Source of the DNA: Lentilactobacillus sunkii DSM 19904
GTDB lineage: Bacteria > Bacillota > Bacilli > Lactobacillales > Lactobacillaceae
Assembly (NCBI RefSeq): GCF_001435575.1
Contig: NZ_AZEA01000020.1
Span: 1-40,773 of the forward strand
Direction: 5' to 3'
Length of the DNA: 40,773 nt
Shown here: in pieces, positions 16,023 through 24,742 of the stretch
How positions within the stretch are numbered: the first letter of the stretch is position 1
Layout of the letters: each line of letters opens with the position of its first letter
Translations under genes and position numbers: made by a program
Notes under the pieces: generated by a model
Told to the model about the DNA's origin: nothing
Databases searched by the model: none
The model's input: the letters and a program-made list of their open reading frames with translations, nothing else

Positions 16023-17174
16023 ATGGATAAGAAGAAACAAATTGATATTCTTTCGAATCTGATTTCTATTCAGTCGGTTAATGACAATGAAGCTAGAGTA
16101 GCGGATTACATTTCCTCACTGTTTGAGCCATACAAGAATAAGGGGGTCAAAATTGAGCGAGTTACTTATGCTCCTAAGAGAGACAATCTTGTGGTAACTA
16201 TTGGAGAGGGGAAACGGATTCTTGGCTTCTCAGGCCACGAAGATGTAGTGGATGCTGGCGATCTGGAATCGTGGGGAAGCGACCCATTTGTGGCAACTGT
16301 TCGTGACGGGAAGTTGTATGGGCGTGGTGCAACTGACATGAAGAGTGGGTTAGCTGCTGTCATTATTGCGATGCTTGATATGCTTGAGGATGATTCAGTA
16401 CCAAGAAAAATCAAATTATTTGCGACTGTGGGTGAAGAAACCGGAGAATACGGTGCTGCACAACTTGCTCACGAAGGATACGCCGATGGTCTTGATGGTC
16501 TAATCATTTCTGAACCAGGTAATGCAATGAGCGAGGTTGGTTTCACTTCAAAGGGAGTTATTGATTACATCATAACTTCAATAGGTAAAGGTGCGCACAG
16601 TTCTCAACCTGAGAGAGGTATCAATGCAATTGATCACTTAATTGATTTCGCTAATAAAGTTAAGCCTTTGATGGCAACGTTTGATAAGGTTGATCCAGTG
16701 TTAGGCAAACTCACTCATGTCCAAAGCATATTTAATGGTGGCGAGCAAATCAATAGTGTTCCAGCAAAAGCTATCATGAAAGGTAATATTCGGACAATTC
16801 CTGAATACCCAAACCAAGTTATATTTGATGCTCTAGGGGACTTGGTGGATAAGCTAAACAGGAAGTCTGGATATAATTTAACAATTGAATATAGTTTTCC
16901 GGAAGAAGCAATGCCTGGTGATGAAAACTCTGATTTCATTAAACTGATCAAGAAAGTCCATGATGAAATGTTTGAAAAGCCACTAATTGCGAATGGTCAA
17001 ACTGGTGCAAGTGATGGCTCCGAATTTTTACATGCTAAGGGGGATTTCAGCATTGCACTTCTTGGACCTGGAAATAACACATCCCATCAAAGTAACGAAT
17101 ATGTTGAAGTGGATGTTTATCATAAGTCAGTGGAATTCTATAAGCAGTTAGCTAAAGAATTCTTTGATCAATAA
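16023..17174 (+). CDS. M20 family metallopeptidase (ArgE/DapE-like)
   Basis: Zinc-dependent amidohydrolase of 383 residues from the ArgE/DapE/ACY1/CPG2 group, acting on N-acyl amino acids or small peptides. Visible motifs: the first metal site GHEDVV near 70-75, GRGATDMKSG with the bridging Asp near 105, VGEETGEYG with the catalytic Glu pair near 136, an ISEPGN segment, and a final GPGNNTSHQSNEY with the last metal His. The start at 16023 follows AGGAGA; the long upstream frame back to 15882 has no site. It ends inside the ribosome binding site of the next gene (TAAGGAGG), so it forms an operon with a YfcC-type transporter. This context favours uptake and cleavage of a peptide or acyl amino acid over lysine synthesis, so I do not call it dapE. 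Confidence 0.85.
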   Translation: MDKKKQIDILSNLISIQSVNDNEARVADYISSLFEPYKNKGVKIERVTYAPKRDNLVVTIGEGKRILGFSGHEDVVDAGDLESWGSDPFVATVRDGKLYGRGATDMKSGLAAVIIAMLDMLEDDSVPRKIKLFATVGEETGEYGAAQLAHEGYADGLDGLIISEPGNAMSEVGFTSKGVIDYIITSIGKGAHSSQPERGINAIDHLIDFANKVKPLMATFDKVDPVLGKLTHVQSIFNGGEQINSVPAKAIMKGNIRTIPEYPNQVIFDALGDLVDKLNRKSGYNLTIEYSFPEEAMPGDENSDFIKLIKKVHDEMFEKPLIANGQTGASDGSEFLHAKGDFSIALLGPGNNTSHQSNEYVEVDVYHKSVEFYKQLAKEFFDQ

Positions 17175-17187
17175 GGAGGGGACTCAA

Positions 17188-18705
17188 ATGAACAATTCGG
17201 ATCCAATTAAAAAGCAACGTTTCAAAATGCCTTCTGCTTTTACAATTCTTTTTGGGATTATTGTTTTTATTGCTGTAATGACCTGGATAATTCCTGCTGG
17301 GACCTACAAGACTACGGCTGATGGAACATTGATTAGCGGCACCTATCATACAGTTGCGAGTCATACTCAAGGATTGTGGGATGTGCTCATGGCACCCATC
17401 ATTGGGATGATTGGTAACAAAGCAACGACCGGTGCAATTGAAATATCGATTTTTATTCTGGTTATTGGTGGGTTCTTGGGAGTTGTCAATAAAACAGGAG
17501 CATTAGACGATGGAATTCGTGCCATTGTTCACCGCTATACGGGACATGAAAAACGTTTAATCATTATCTTGATGATTCTATTTTCTGCGGGTGGATCTAC
17601 TTATGGCATGGGTGAAGAAACAATGGCATTTTTCCCATTACTTATACCCATTATGATGGGGGTTGGATACGACTCTTTGGTTGCTGTTGGAATTATTTTG
17701 TTGAGTACACGTGTTGGTGATCTTGCATCAACTGTTAATCCATTTGCTACCGGGGTTGCGTCAGGAATCATTAAAATTTCGCCGGGAGTTGGATTATTCT
17801 CACGAGTAATTTTGTTGGTTATTGTAACTGCAATGGCCATTTGGTTTGTAATCCATTATGCAGAAAAGGTGAAGAAAGATCCAACTAAATCGCTAGTTTA
17901 TAATCAACGACAAGATGACATGAAACGATTCTCAGTTGCTGACAGAACGAGTGCACCTCAACCATTAACAAAAGCTCAAAAACACGTACTATGGGTATTT
18001 TGCTTAACGTTTGTAATCATGATTGTTGGCTTGATTCCCTGGACGAGCATTAATAAAAGCTGGACATTTTTTGATACATTTAATGGTTGGATAACTAGTA
18101 ATGCATTTTTGGGGACGGTTCTAGGAAAAGATATTGTCCCTCTTGGAAACTGGTATTTTAATGAGATCACATTACTATTCCTGCTGATGTCCATTATCAT
18201 CATGTTTGTTAGCCATATGAAAGAAGCGGAGTTTATTAGTGCTTTTATGAATGGGATGGCTGACTTACTAAACGTTGCAATCATTGTTGCTGTTGCACGT
18301 GGAATTCAGGCTGTTATGAATAGTGGGATGATCACTGGAACGATACTTCATTGGGGTGAGAATGGCTTAAGTGGATTGCCAAAACTAATTTTTGCAATAT
18401 TAGCATTTGCGTTTTTCTGTGTACTTTCTCTATTGATCCCATCAAGTTCGGGATTAGCAGCAGCCACAATGGGAATTATGGGATCTTTGGCTGCATTTTC
18501 TCACGTTGATGGTAGTGTTATGGTTTCTGCGTTCCAAGCTGCTTCTGGGCTAATCACAGCTATTACACCAACTTCGGCAATTTTAATGGGAGCTCTTGCA
18601 CTTTCACATGTTAGCTTGGCTGTTTGGTGGAGATGGACATCTAAGCTTATTGTTTCTTTATTTGTTGTTACTTGTGGATTCTTGGCAATTGTTGCGGTAA
18701 TGTGA
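17188..18705 (+). CDS. YfcC family transporter (DcuC/ArcD-like permease)
   Basis: Polytopic inner-membrane carrier of 505 residues. It has the YfcC/DcuC family outline: an N-terminal helix with MTWIIPAGTY, GGFLGVVNKTGALD, the GGSTYGMGEETMAF motif, a STVNPFATGVASGI hairpin, and a C-terminal LIPSSSGLAAATMGIMG segment; about a dozen hydrophobic helices can be counted. Family members move dicarboxylates, arginine/ornithine or peptides; the substrate here is unknown. The ATG at 17188 has GGAGGGG at 8 nt. It is co-transcribed with the M20 peptidase under the cre box, which suggests it imports that enzyme's substrate. A 9-bp AT-rich stem-loop follows (18740-18766). Confidence 0.85.
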   Translation: MNNSDPIKKQRFKMPSAFTILFGIIVFIAVMTWIIPAGTYKTTADGTLISGTYHTVASHTQGLWDVLMAPIIGMIGNKATTGAIEISIFILVIGGFLGVVNKTGALDDGIRAIVHRYTGHEKRLIIILMILFSAGGSTYGMGEETMAFFPLLIPIMMGVGYDSLVAVGIILLSTRVGDLASTVNPFATGVASGIIKISPGVGLFSRVILLVIVTAMAIWFVIHYAEKVKKDPTKSLVYNQRQDDMKRFSVADRTSAPQPLTKAQKHVLWVFCLTFVIMIVGLIPWTSINKSWTFFDTFNGWITSNAFLGTVLGKDIVPLGNWYFNEITLLFLLMSIIIMFVSHMKEAEFISAFMNGMADLLNVAIIVAVARGIQAVMNSGMITGTILHWGENGLSGLPKLIFAILAFAFFCVLSLLIPSSSGLAAATMGIMGSLAAFSHVDGSVMVSAFQAASGLITAITPTSAILMGALALSHVSLAVWWRWTSKLIVSLFVVTCGFLAIVAVM

Positions 18706-18739
18706 GACAAATTACCGTTATTAATCGGTGTTATAAGTT

Positions 18740-18766
18740 TTGTATTTATGAACTAATTAAATACAA
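18740..18766 (+). terminator. AT-rich stem-loop after the YfcC transporter
   Basis: TTGTATTTA (18740-18748) and TAAATACAA (18758-18766) form a perfect 9-bp stem with a 9-nt loop. There is no T-tract, so termination is doubtful. Confidence 0.3.
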
Positions 18767-18920
18767 TTAAAATGAGTCGCTATTGTCGAATTGATTTGAA
18801 AGATAACGGCTTATTTTACGTATATTAACAATATAGCTTAAAGAATGGTTATCCGATATAATCAAAGGAACATATTCACATTATCAGCCTGGTATTGTGA
18901 TCAAACTACAGGAGGACGAT

Positions 18921-19811
18921 ATGAATTTATTGGATTTATTTAGGATGTTTAAGAAAAGCAGGAGTTCAAAGCCATCTGTGGAGACGGTAGATTCGAAAAC
19001 GATTAAACCAACTCCTCTTGAAGCTTCAAATCGGGAAAAGCTGAAGAGATTATATAAAAATAAAGGTTTCAAAACGATTCCACAGCTTCCCAGCGAGCAG
19101 GAAGCCGAAAGAATTGTGGTGACATATCGAAACTTTCCTGCATCATTAGTTCCTAAAGAGTACATGGATCCAATTGAGCTTGATGGAAACTCGTTGTTGC
19201 GGGGAGATATAGTAGCATTATGGTGGACAACAAGTCGAAAAAACATTTCTAATCCGCCACAATATTTTTTATATGAATATGGGGTGGATTATTACGGCTC
19301 TCTTTCTAAGCTAAAGTCATTAGGATTGTTGACTTCTGATGACAAGCTGACAGAATCAGGTGAAACGGTGGTTCAGAAATCCAAAAAGATCATTTGGCAG
19401 CATAAAGCGGCCAAAACTATTAAATCGGATGGTACAGTGAAGTATTCGTCTAGTCGTGGGGTTAGCGGCAAGTTATTGGTTGTCAATAAAGCTAAGTATC
19501 CTAAAACTCCAAGAAAAGATTATTTAGAAAGTTATTTTGTAAAATCTAATCAAAGAATTCAATACTTATGGGAAAGTAAGCAGTACGAACTATGTGAGAA
19601 AGAAGCATTGGAACAGGTTGATCTGGGCAATAAATTTCCAGCAGTATACAGCATCCTTGCAATGCTATATCGAAAGCAAAAACGATATCAGGATGAACTG
19701 GATATTTTGAAAAAAGGTGTTGAAGCTCAAATCAGCATTCAAAACCCAGGAGTCGCTATCCGAGATTTTCGCAAAAGGATTATTCGAGTAGAAGAACTCA
19801 TTAATAAATAA
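18921..19811 (+). CDS. Unrecognised protein with C-terminal TPR-like helices
   Basis: A 296-residue cytosolic protein of no recognised family. The N-terminus is Lys/Ser-rich and likely disordered to about residue 50. A middle part contains FLYEYGVDYYGSLSKLKSLG, followed by LLTSDDKLTESGE, which resembles a SAP-like helix-turn-helix element. The end (VYSILAMLYRKQKRYQDELD and after) reads as one TPR-type helix pair. The start is ATG at 18921 with AGGAGG at 8 nt; a TATAAT at 18857-18862 could be its -10. It stands alone between the transporter operon and the SDR gene. Similar SAP/TPR proteins occur near phage or defence genes, but no function can be given. Confidence 0.7.
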   Translation: MNLLDLFRMFKKSRSSKPSVETVDSKTIKPTPLEASNREKLKRLYKNKGFKTIPQLPSEQEAERIVVTYRNFPASLVPKEYMDPIELDGNSLLRGDIVALWWTTSRKNISNPPQYFLYEYGVDYYGSLSKLKSLGLLTSDDKLTESGETVVQKSKKIIWQHKAAKTIKSDGTVKYSSSRGVSGKLLVVNKAKYPKTPRKDYLESYFVKSNQRIQYLWESKQYELCEKEALEQVDLGNKFPAVYSILAMLYRKQKRYQDELDILKKGVEAQISIQNPGVAIRDFRKRIIRVEELINK

Positions 19812-19851
19812 GCCGAACTGATTTCAAGTATAAGACGCCTTACATCGCGAG

Positions 19852-19888
19852 TGTAATCGCTTTCAATAAACTACCTAAATGCTATACT
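19852..19888 (+). promoter_or_regulatory. SDR promoter with overlapping cre box
   Basis: TGTAATCGCTTTCA (19852-19865) fits the cre consensus TGWAANCGNTNWCA at every position. TATACT (19883-19888) is a good -10, and the matching -35 (CTTTCA, 17 bp upstream) lies inside the cre box, so CcpA binding would block RNA polymerase. Confidence 0.6.
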
Positions 19889-19935
19889 TTTGTTGGTAAT
19901 AGAAAGCAGACAGTTATATTCGGAGGTGAATAATA

Positions 19936-20685
19936 ATGGCACAATTAGATGGCAAAGTAGCAATTATTACTGGTGGCGCTGCTGGAATTGGTTTGGAAAC
20001 AACCAAACTGTTTCTCAAGGAAGGCGCAAAAGTTGTCTTCACTGATGTGAATACAGACAGCGGTAAAAAAGTCGAAGAAGACTTGGATAATGACAATGCC
20101 CTGTTTATTCAACAAGATGTCAGCAATGAAGACGATTGGAAGGATGTTGTAAAGCAAACTGTTGATAAATTCGGCACCATCGATATCCTGTTCAACAATG
20201 CCGGTATTTATATCATCGGCAAGATTCCAGATATTACTGTAGAGACCTGGAACAAGCTGATGAACATTAATGTTTTAGGCACATTCTTAGGTTTGAAGCA
20301 TGTTTTGCCAGTTATGGCTGAAAAGCATCATGGGTCAGTGATTAACGCATCATCAATTGCCGGAATTGCCGGATCTGCTGGCCACATTCTGTATGGTGCC
20401 AGCAAAGGTGCCGTAAGAACCATGACCAAGGATGCAGCAGCTGAATATGCTCGAGCAAATGTTCGGGTGAACTCAATTCATCCAGGTTACATTAAAACCG
20501 CAATGGCCGACTATGCATCGGCTTCACTAGGCGTTCCAGAAAATCAGCTGGGTAAGATATTCCCATTAGGCCGTTTAGGTGAAACCAGCGAAGTTGCTCA
20601 AGCTGTATTGTTCTTGGCTTCGGATGCTTCTTCGTTTATTACCGGAGTTGAGTTGCCGATTGATGGTGGATTCTTGGCACAGTAA
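19936..20685 (+). CDS. Short-chain dehydrogenase/reductase (SDR)
   Basis: NAD(P)-dependent oxidoreductase of 249 residues, the usual classical SDR length. Motifs: cofactor-binding TGGAAGIG (about 12-19), an acidic residue after the second beta strand (VVFTDVN, Asp about 37, favouring NAD), NNAG (about 86-89), catalytic Ser in NASSIAG (about 138), and YGASK (about 152-156). The end IDGGFLAQ is typical of the group. It resembles the alcohol/glucose dehydrogenase-type SDRs of lactobacilli, but the substrate cannot be told. GGAGGTG lies about 9 nt before the ATG. A cre box overlaps its promoter, a terminator follows, and a decayed second copy lies 8 kb downstream. Confidence 0.88.
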   Translation: MAQLDGKVAIITGGAAGIGLETTKLFLKEGAKVVFTDVNTDSGKKVEEDLDNDNALFIQQDVSNEDDWKDVVKQTVDKFGTIDILFNNAGIYIIGKIPDITVETWNKLMNINVLGTFLGLKHVLPVMAEKHHGSVINASSIAGIAGSAGHILYGASKGAVRTMTKDAAAEYARANVRVNSIHPGYIKTAMADYASASLGVPENQLGKIFPLGRLGETSEVAQAVLFLASDASSFITGVELPIDGGFLAQ

Positions 20686-20717
20686 GGCTATCTTTATTCA
20701 GAAATATGTTGAGTAAG

Positions 20718-20743
20718 AAGGTGATCAATAGATCGCCTTTTTT
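20718..20743 (+). terminator. Terminator after the SDR gene
   Basis: AAGGTGATC (20718-20726), a four-base loop, GATCGCCTT (20731-20739; one G-T pair), then a run of T. A clear rho-independent terminator. Confidence 0.75.
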
Positions 20744-20771
20744 GTTTGGAAGGATTCTTCGGAATTTGTGT

Positions 20772-20829
20772 TTGACAATAAGCTCAATTGTCCTTGACCA
20801 TAATCCATTTACTTTTTAAATGATATAAT
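20772..20829 (+). promoter_or_regulatory. Promoter and possible operator of mcrBC
   Basis: TG-A-TATAAT at 20821-20829 is an extended -10. Upstream lie TTGACAATAA (20772) and TTGACCATAA (20794), a 9-of-10 direct repeat 22 bp apart, and an inverted repeat GACAAT-N7-ATTGTC (20774-20792). These could bind a regulator; the TTGACC is 24 bp from the -10, too far for a standard -35. Confidence 0.4.
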
Positions 20830-20854
20830 TTGAATAGGAAACGAGGGATGAATT

Positions 20855-22858
20855 ATGGAGCAAAAATATACTTGGCAGCCGATCTTAAAAGAACTGAGTC
20901 ACAAAATTCTTGATTATCGGAATCGTCAAGATGAACTGTTGGATATTGGTTCAAAGGCACTTCAAAATGTTGGTATGAATGATTTTTCGCAGTTACAGTT
21001 GATTGATCCATTTACTTTTTTCGGTGCGTTTATGCGCAGTGGAACTACGGAAAATAGACTGCATATTTTAAGAGATATTAAGGATGCGATGGGGTTACAA
21101 TCTGATATGCCAACGAATTTTGATGGTTTACCATCCTTGAACCCTATGCAGGCCTGGTTCTGTTATCCTGGAAGTTTGGTAGATGATATAGACAATTTTT
21201 GGAATCTCTTTGAAGATGCACTTACTACTGATTTGTCTATCGAGGACAACTTGAATCGGTTTGATAAGGAGTTTCGTACTGCTCATCGTCTTAGGAGCAG
21301 CAAGAATAGAATTTCTTTCGGCTTATTTTGGATTCGTCCCGATAAATTTTTCAGCTTGGATAATAATTCTATCGAATATTTATTTGAATTTTTGGACAGA
21401 GATTCATATGCAAAAATTAGCGATCAGATAAAGAGCTTAAAACACAATGGGTCAGGTAGAGAGTATTTAACTTTTTGTGAAAATATGATTTCGATACTGA
21501 ATCAATCCAATCTTGACCTGCTTGGGTATAGTGACCAGGCATTTGCTGATCGAAATTCGGTACGTTATTACTGGTTGAATAGTAATCCAACTATATGGGA
21601 TGTCTCCAGCAAGCCGGAGAACAGCGCACAAGATTATACTAAAAAGAACGAAGAGGGGAATCCGAGAAGAATGGCATCTGCTTTTAATGCGATTAAGGAA
21701 GGTGACCAACTTATTGGATACTTGTCCTCTCCTCAAATGAAAGTCACAACATTACTAAGTTGTATTCCTTCAAGTGATGATACCAGAGTTATGTTTAGAG
21801 TTGATAAGCAATTGTCCAATCCGGTAACTTCCGATCGGTTAAAAAATGATGGGATTGTAAATTCTTTCTATACTGGCGTGAAGCAAGGAAGCCTCTTTCG
21901 AATACGTAAGGCTGAATATGATGAGATCATAAAGTTGAGCAAGACTAGTGGAAATGAGGATATAGACACCGCTACTGATTTTAAACCCTATACAAGGGAT
22001 GATTTTCTAAAGGAAGTATTGTTGTCTGGGAATGAATTAAATCAGCTTGAAAGGCTTTTAAATCGGAAAAAGAATTTAATTCTCCAAGGACCCCCAGGCG
22101 TCGGCAAATCATTTATTGCCAAACGACTGGCAAAAGTGATGCTTAACGACAAAGAAAATCCCGCGGATCATATTAAAATGGTGCAATTTCATCAGAGTTA
22201 TGGCTATTCGAACTTGATGCTTGGTTACGTTCCTGATGCCCAAGGATTTAAGCTTCAATATGGTGTGTTTTATCATCTTGTTCAACAAGCAATTAAAAAT
22301 CCAGACGAAAACTATTTCTTTTTAATTGATGAAATTAATCGTGGGAATGTTTCAAAGATCTTTGGCGAACTGCTCATGCTGATTGAAGCTGATAAGCGGA
22401 GCCCCGAAAATTCTGTGACGTTAATGGATGGTTCTTCGTTCTATATTCCCGAAAATATTTATCTCATTGGCACAATGAATACAGCTGATCGGGGTTTGAC
22501 CCGAATGGATTATGCACTGAGACGACGGTTTAGCTTCTATACAATTTCACCAGCATTTTACAGCCCTAAGTTCGAGCAAATTTTGTCTGAAGATTCAGAA
22601 GCTGCGGCTCACCAATTGGTCTCTGGCCTTCGACAACTCAATTCAGATATTGATAAGGATGAAACCTTGGGTAAAGATTTCGAAATTGGACACAGTTACG
22701 TAATGCATAATGGCAAAATTGCCACCTTACCGTATTTACAGGATTCGGTTGTATATGACATCATTCCACAGTTGGAAGAATACTGGCAGGATGAACCAGA
22801 CAAAGCCGAGAAATATGCGGCTGACCTTAAAGAAGAAGTTGGTTTAAATGAAAGATAG
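20855..22858 (+). CDS. mcrB: McrB-like AAA+ GTPase with EVE-type domain (type IV restriction)
   Basis: Motor and recognition subunit of a modification-dependent (type IV) restriction system. In the 667-residue protein, the first 200 or so residues form a helical region of no recognised family; about 237-370 look like an EVE (PUA-fold) domain starting YYWLNSNPTIWDV, a fold that binds 5-methyl- or 5-hydroxymethylcytosine. The McrB AAA+ core follows: Walker A GPPGVGKS near 411, a Walker B LIDEINRG near 490, the McrB signature MNTADRG near 540 and ALRRRFSF. A start ATG with GAGGG about 9 nt upstream is preferred. It overlaps mcrC by 11 nt. Recognition of modified cytosine is inferred from the domain; the exact mark is unknown. 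Confidence 0.9.
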   Translation: MEQKYTWQPILKELSHKILDYRNRQDELLDIGSKALQNVGMNDFSQLQLIDPFTFFGAFMRSGTTENRLHILRDIKDAMGLQSDMPTNFDGLPSLNPMQAWFCYPGSLVDDIDNFWNLFEDALTTDLSIEDNLNRFDKEFRTAHRLRSSKNRISFGLFWIRPDKFFSLDNNSIEYLFEFLDRDSYAKISDQIKSLKHNGSGREYLTFCENMISILNQSNLDLLGYSDQAFADRNSVRYYWLNSNPTIWDVSSKPENSAQDYTKKNEEGNPRRMASAFNAIKEGDQLIGYLSSPQMKVTTLLSCIPSSDDTRVMFRVDKQLSNPVTSDRLKNDGIVNSFYTGVKQGSLFRIRKAEYDEIIKLSKTSGNEDIDTATDFKPYTRDDFLKEVLLSGNELNQLERLLNRKKNLILQGPPGVGKSFIAKRLAKVMLNDKENPADHIKMVQFHQSYGYSNLMLGYVPDAQGFKLQYGVFYHLVQQAIKNPDENYFFLIDEINRGNVSKIFGELLMLIEADKRSPENSVTLMDGSSFYIPENIYLIGTMNTADRGLTRMDYALRRRFSFYTISPAFYSPKFEQILSEDSEAAAHQLVSGLRQLNSDIDKDETLGKDFEIGHSYVMHNGKIATLPYLQDSVVYDIIPQLEEYWQDEPDKAEKYAADLKEEVGLNER

Positions 22859-23879
22859 AAACATTCGCATTCAAAATATCTTTTATATGCTGGCATTCGT
22901 GTATGATAAGTTAAATTACTCAGGATTCAAAAAGCTTGGAACCGAAGACTTTGAGGATGGTTACGATTTACTCGGAAAACTATTTTTGCATGCTTGCAAA
23001 CTTCAGTTGATTCGAGGATTTCCTCATGATTATCGTGAGTATACTGAAGAAACATCATACCCCCATGGTCAGATTCAAATGACGGAGTCAATTACTCAAG
23101 GAACGTTAATCAATAAGCGGGTGATTGTTCAAGATGATTCGTTTTCAGCCAATATTCCTCAAAATCAACTGATTAAGATGGTTTTAGCTGGCATTGCTCG
23201 CAGTAAAAAGTTTCCACATGATCAGCGTCTTTTGGCGGAAAAAATGTGGAGAAACTTTTGGCCAGTTCGAGATGTTAGACAAACTGGATATCCAAGAATT
23301 AAGCGGTATTTGCACAGAATGGGAATGGATGGATCGTTATTGGTTTTGCTGTCTGAAATACTTATTGAGGGAAAGATTTTTGCAACTGACGATGCAAATT
23401 ACAAGGCAGTTGATTTGGAAGATCAATTGATGAGCAGATTATATGAAAAATTCCTTTTGAAGTATTATCAGCAACGCTTTACAGGCTATAATGTCCGATC
23501 GGCGTATATTACTTGGGATAAAGTAGAAAAAGACACACCAGAATTACCAGTCATGCATTCTGATGTCCGAATCTGTGGCCAGAATAAGACGGTTATCTTA
23601 GATGCCAAGTATTATCAACACTCGCTTCAAACTCATTTTGATGTTGAAAAGTTTCATTCAAACAATATGTATCAGATAATCACTTACGTTATGAATGAAA
23701 GTAAGACTGGTGACAACGAGGATGTTGAGGGGATCTTGTTATACGCCAAGTCGAGTATTGGTGGAAATCCAGATGGAGAAATCAACGTTCTTGGTCATCG
23801 GTTCCAAGTTAAGACTTTGGATCTTAATGTTAAATGGTCGCAGCTTACAGAACAGTTAGATCGATTGATTGTATTTTAG
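22848..23879 (+). CDS. mcrC: McrC-like nuclease subunit
   Basis: Nuclease partner of McrB in the type IV restriction complex. The 343-residue protein starts like McrC (RIQNIFYMLAFVYDK) and has the PD-(D/E)xK core near residues 238-254: DVRICGQ, then ILDAKYY with the catalytic D-x-K. It starts 11 nt inside mcrB, which points to coupled translation and fixed stoichiometry. A strong terminator follows 40 nt after the stop, closing a two-gene operon. Confidence 0.9.
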   Translation: MKDRNIRIQNIFYMLAFVYDKLNYSGFKKLGTEDFEDGYDLLGKLFLHACKLQLIRGFPHDYREYTEETSYPHGQIQMTESITQGTLINKRVIVQDDSFSANIPQNQLIKMVLAGIARSKKFPHDQRLLAEKMWRNFWPVRDVRQTGYPRIKRYLHRMGMDGSLLVLLSEILIEGKIFATDDANYKAVDLEDQLMSRLYEKFLLKYYQQRFTGYNVRSAYITWDKVEKDTPELPVMHSDVRICGQNKTVILDAKYYQHSLQTHFDVEKFHSNNMYQIITYVMNESKTGDNEDVEGILLYAKSSIGGNPDGEINVLGHRFQVKTLDLNVKWSQLTEQLDRLIVF

Positions 23880-23919
23880 TCATTACCCATAGAAATCCCT
23901 GTCGAAGGGTTATGAGTAG

Positions 23920-23968
23920 ATGGCACCGCATGAATTGGGAAAATCTAATTCATGCGGTGCCATTTTAT
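23920..23968 (+). terminator. Terminator of the mcrBC operon
   Basis: A perfect 17-bp stem, ATGGCACCGCATGAATT (23920-23936) with its complement at 23947-23963, a 10-nt loop, and TTTATAT following. Confidence 0.75.
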
Positions 23969-24137
23969 ATCTCAAAATTTGTGGGATTGCATTCTTATTG
24001 TGCAGGGAAATTAATCGTGCAAGGATGATCCCTGGTTGTTTTAAAATGATGCTTTTTTGAACTCTACTTCCTAATGTGAATCCATTCATCTAGGAAGTTG
24101 TTGGTACAATTTGTAAATATGAATTTTTACCCATTAT

Positions 24138-24169
24138 TAAAAAACAACTGATACATTTAAGTACCAGTT
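24138..24169 (-). terminator. Terminator after the zinc-ribbon membrane protein
   Basis: Read on the minus strand, AACTGGTAC pairs with GTATCAGTT (one G-T pair) and runs into GTTTTTTAA. It lies 4 nt after the stop codon of the zinc-ribbon gene. Confidence 0.65.
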
Positions 24170-24172
24170 CTC

Positions 24173-24475
24173 CTATTGTCTTAATTGCTCACCACAGCGG
24201 GGACAATATCTATCACCTGACTCAACAAGTTTTCCGCATTTTGGGCAATAGTTAAGATTACTAGTGACAAGTTTTGCTGGATTAGACTGACTTTGAGTGT
24301 TGTTAGTTGCGCTTGAACTAGAATCATCAGGAAAATTCATTCCTGACTTAATCAAGTGGCCAACAAAGAGCCACAGTGGGTAAAAAAACAAGCCATCAAA
24401 AAAGGATAGATGTAATACAAAACCCACAGTTAACCCGGACCAAAATACTATTCTATCAAACAGTTTATTAGTCAA
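24173..24475 (-). CDS. Small membrane protein with C-terminal zinc ribbon
   Basis: A 100-residue protein with one or two hydrophobic segments (about residues 9-45, including FVLHLSFFDGLFFYPLWLFV), a Ser/Asn/Gln linker, and a C-terminal zinc ribbon CPKC...CPRC at about 77-94. Such proteins are common in lactobacilli and lack a known role. The start is TTG at 24475, chosen because GGGGG lies 7 nt upstream. A terminator sits 4 nt after the stop. A TcaA-like protein with an N-terminal zinc ribbon is encoded 2 kb away, but the two are not in one operon. Confidence 0.75.
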   Translation of the reverse strand: MTNKLFDRIVFWSGLTVGFVLHLSFFDGLFFYPLWLFVGHLIKSGMNFPDDSSSSATNNTQSQSNPAKLVTSNLNYCPKCGKLVESGDRYCPRCGEQLRQ

Positions 24476-24742
24476 CTAAATTCCCCCAATTGGTCAAATC
24501 ATTAATGGTTTAATTATAATCCAATCGTGGGCTCATGAGAGGCAATCTTTGAATTTTAAGGTCAACAGTTGGTTATCCTCATCGATAGTTCAAAAGTGGG
24601 GCTAAATAAAAATACTTGGATTTTTCAATTCGGTGAAAGAATTTGGAATAGTTCACTTGTACCTTGAAAAGAATCCTCTAATTGTCTTGTTTGTATATGT
24701 CTTCATTGATCTTATAAACAGAACGCACCAAATTGTCGGGTG

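Noticed and set aside
23834-24028. Plus-strand 64-codon frame across the mcrC end and its terminator
   Set aside because: It reads through the perfect 17-bp terminator stem and has no start signal.
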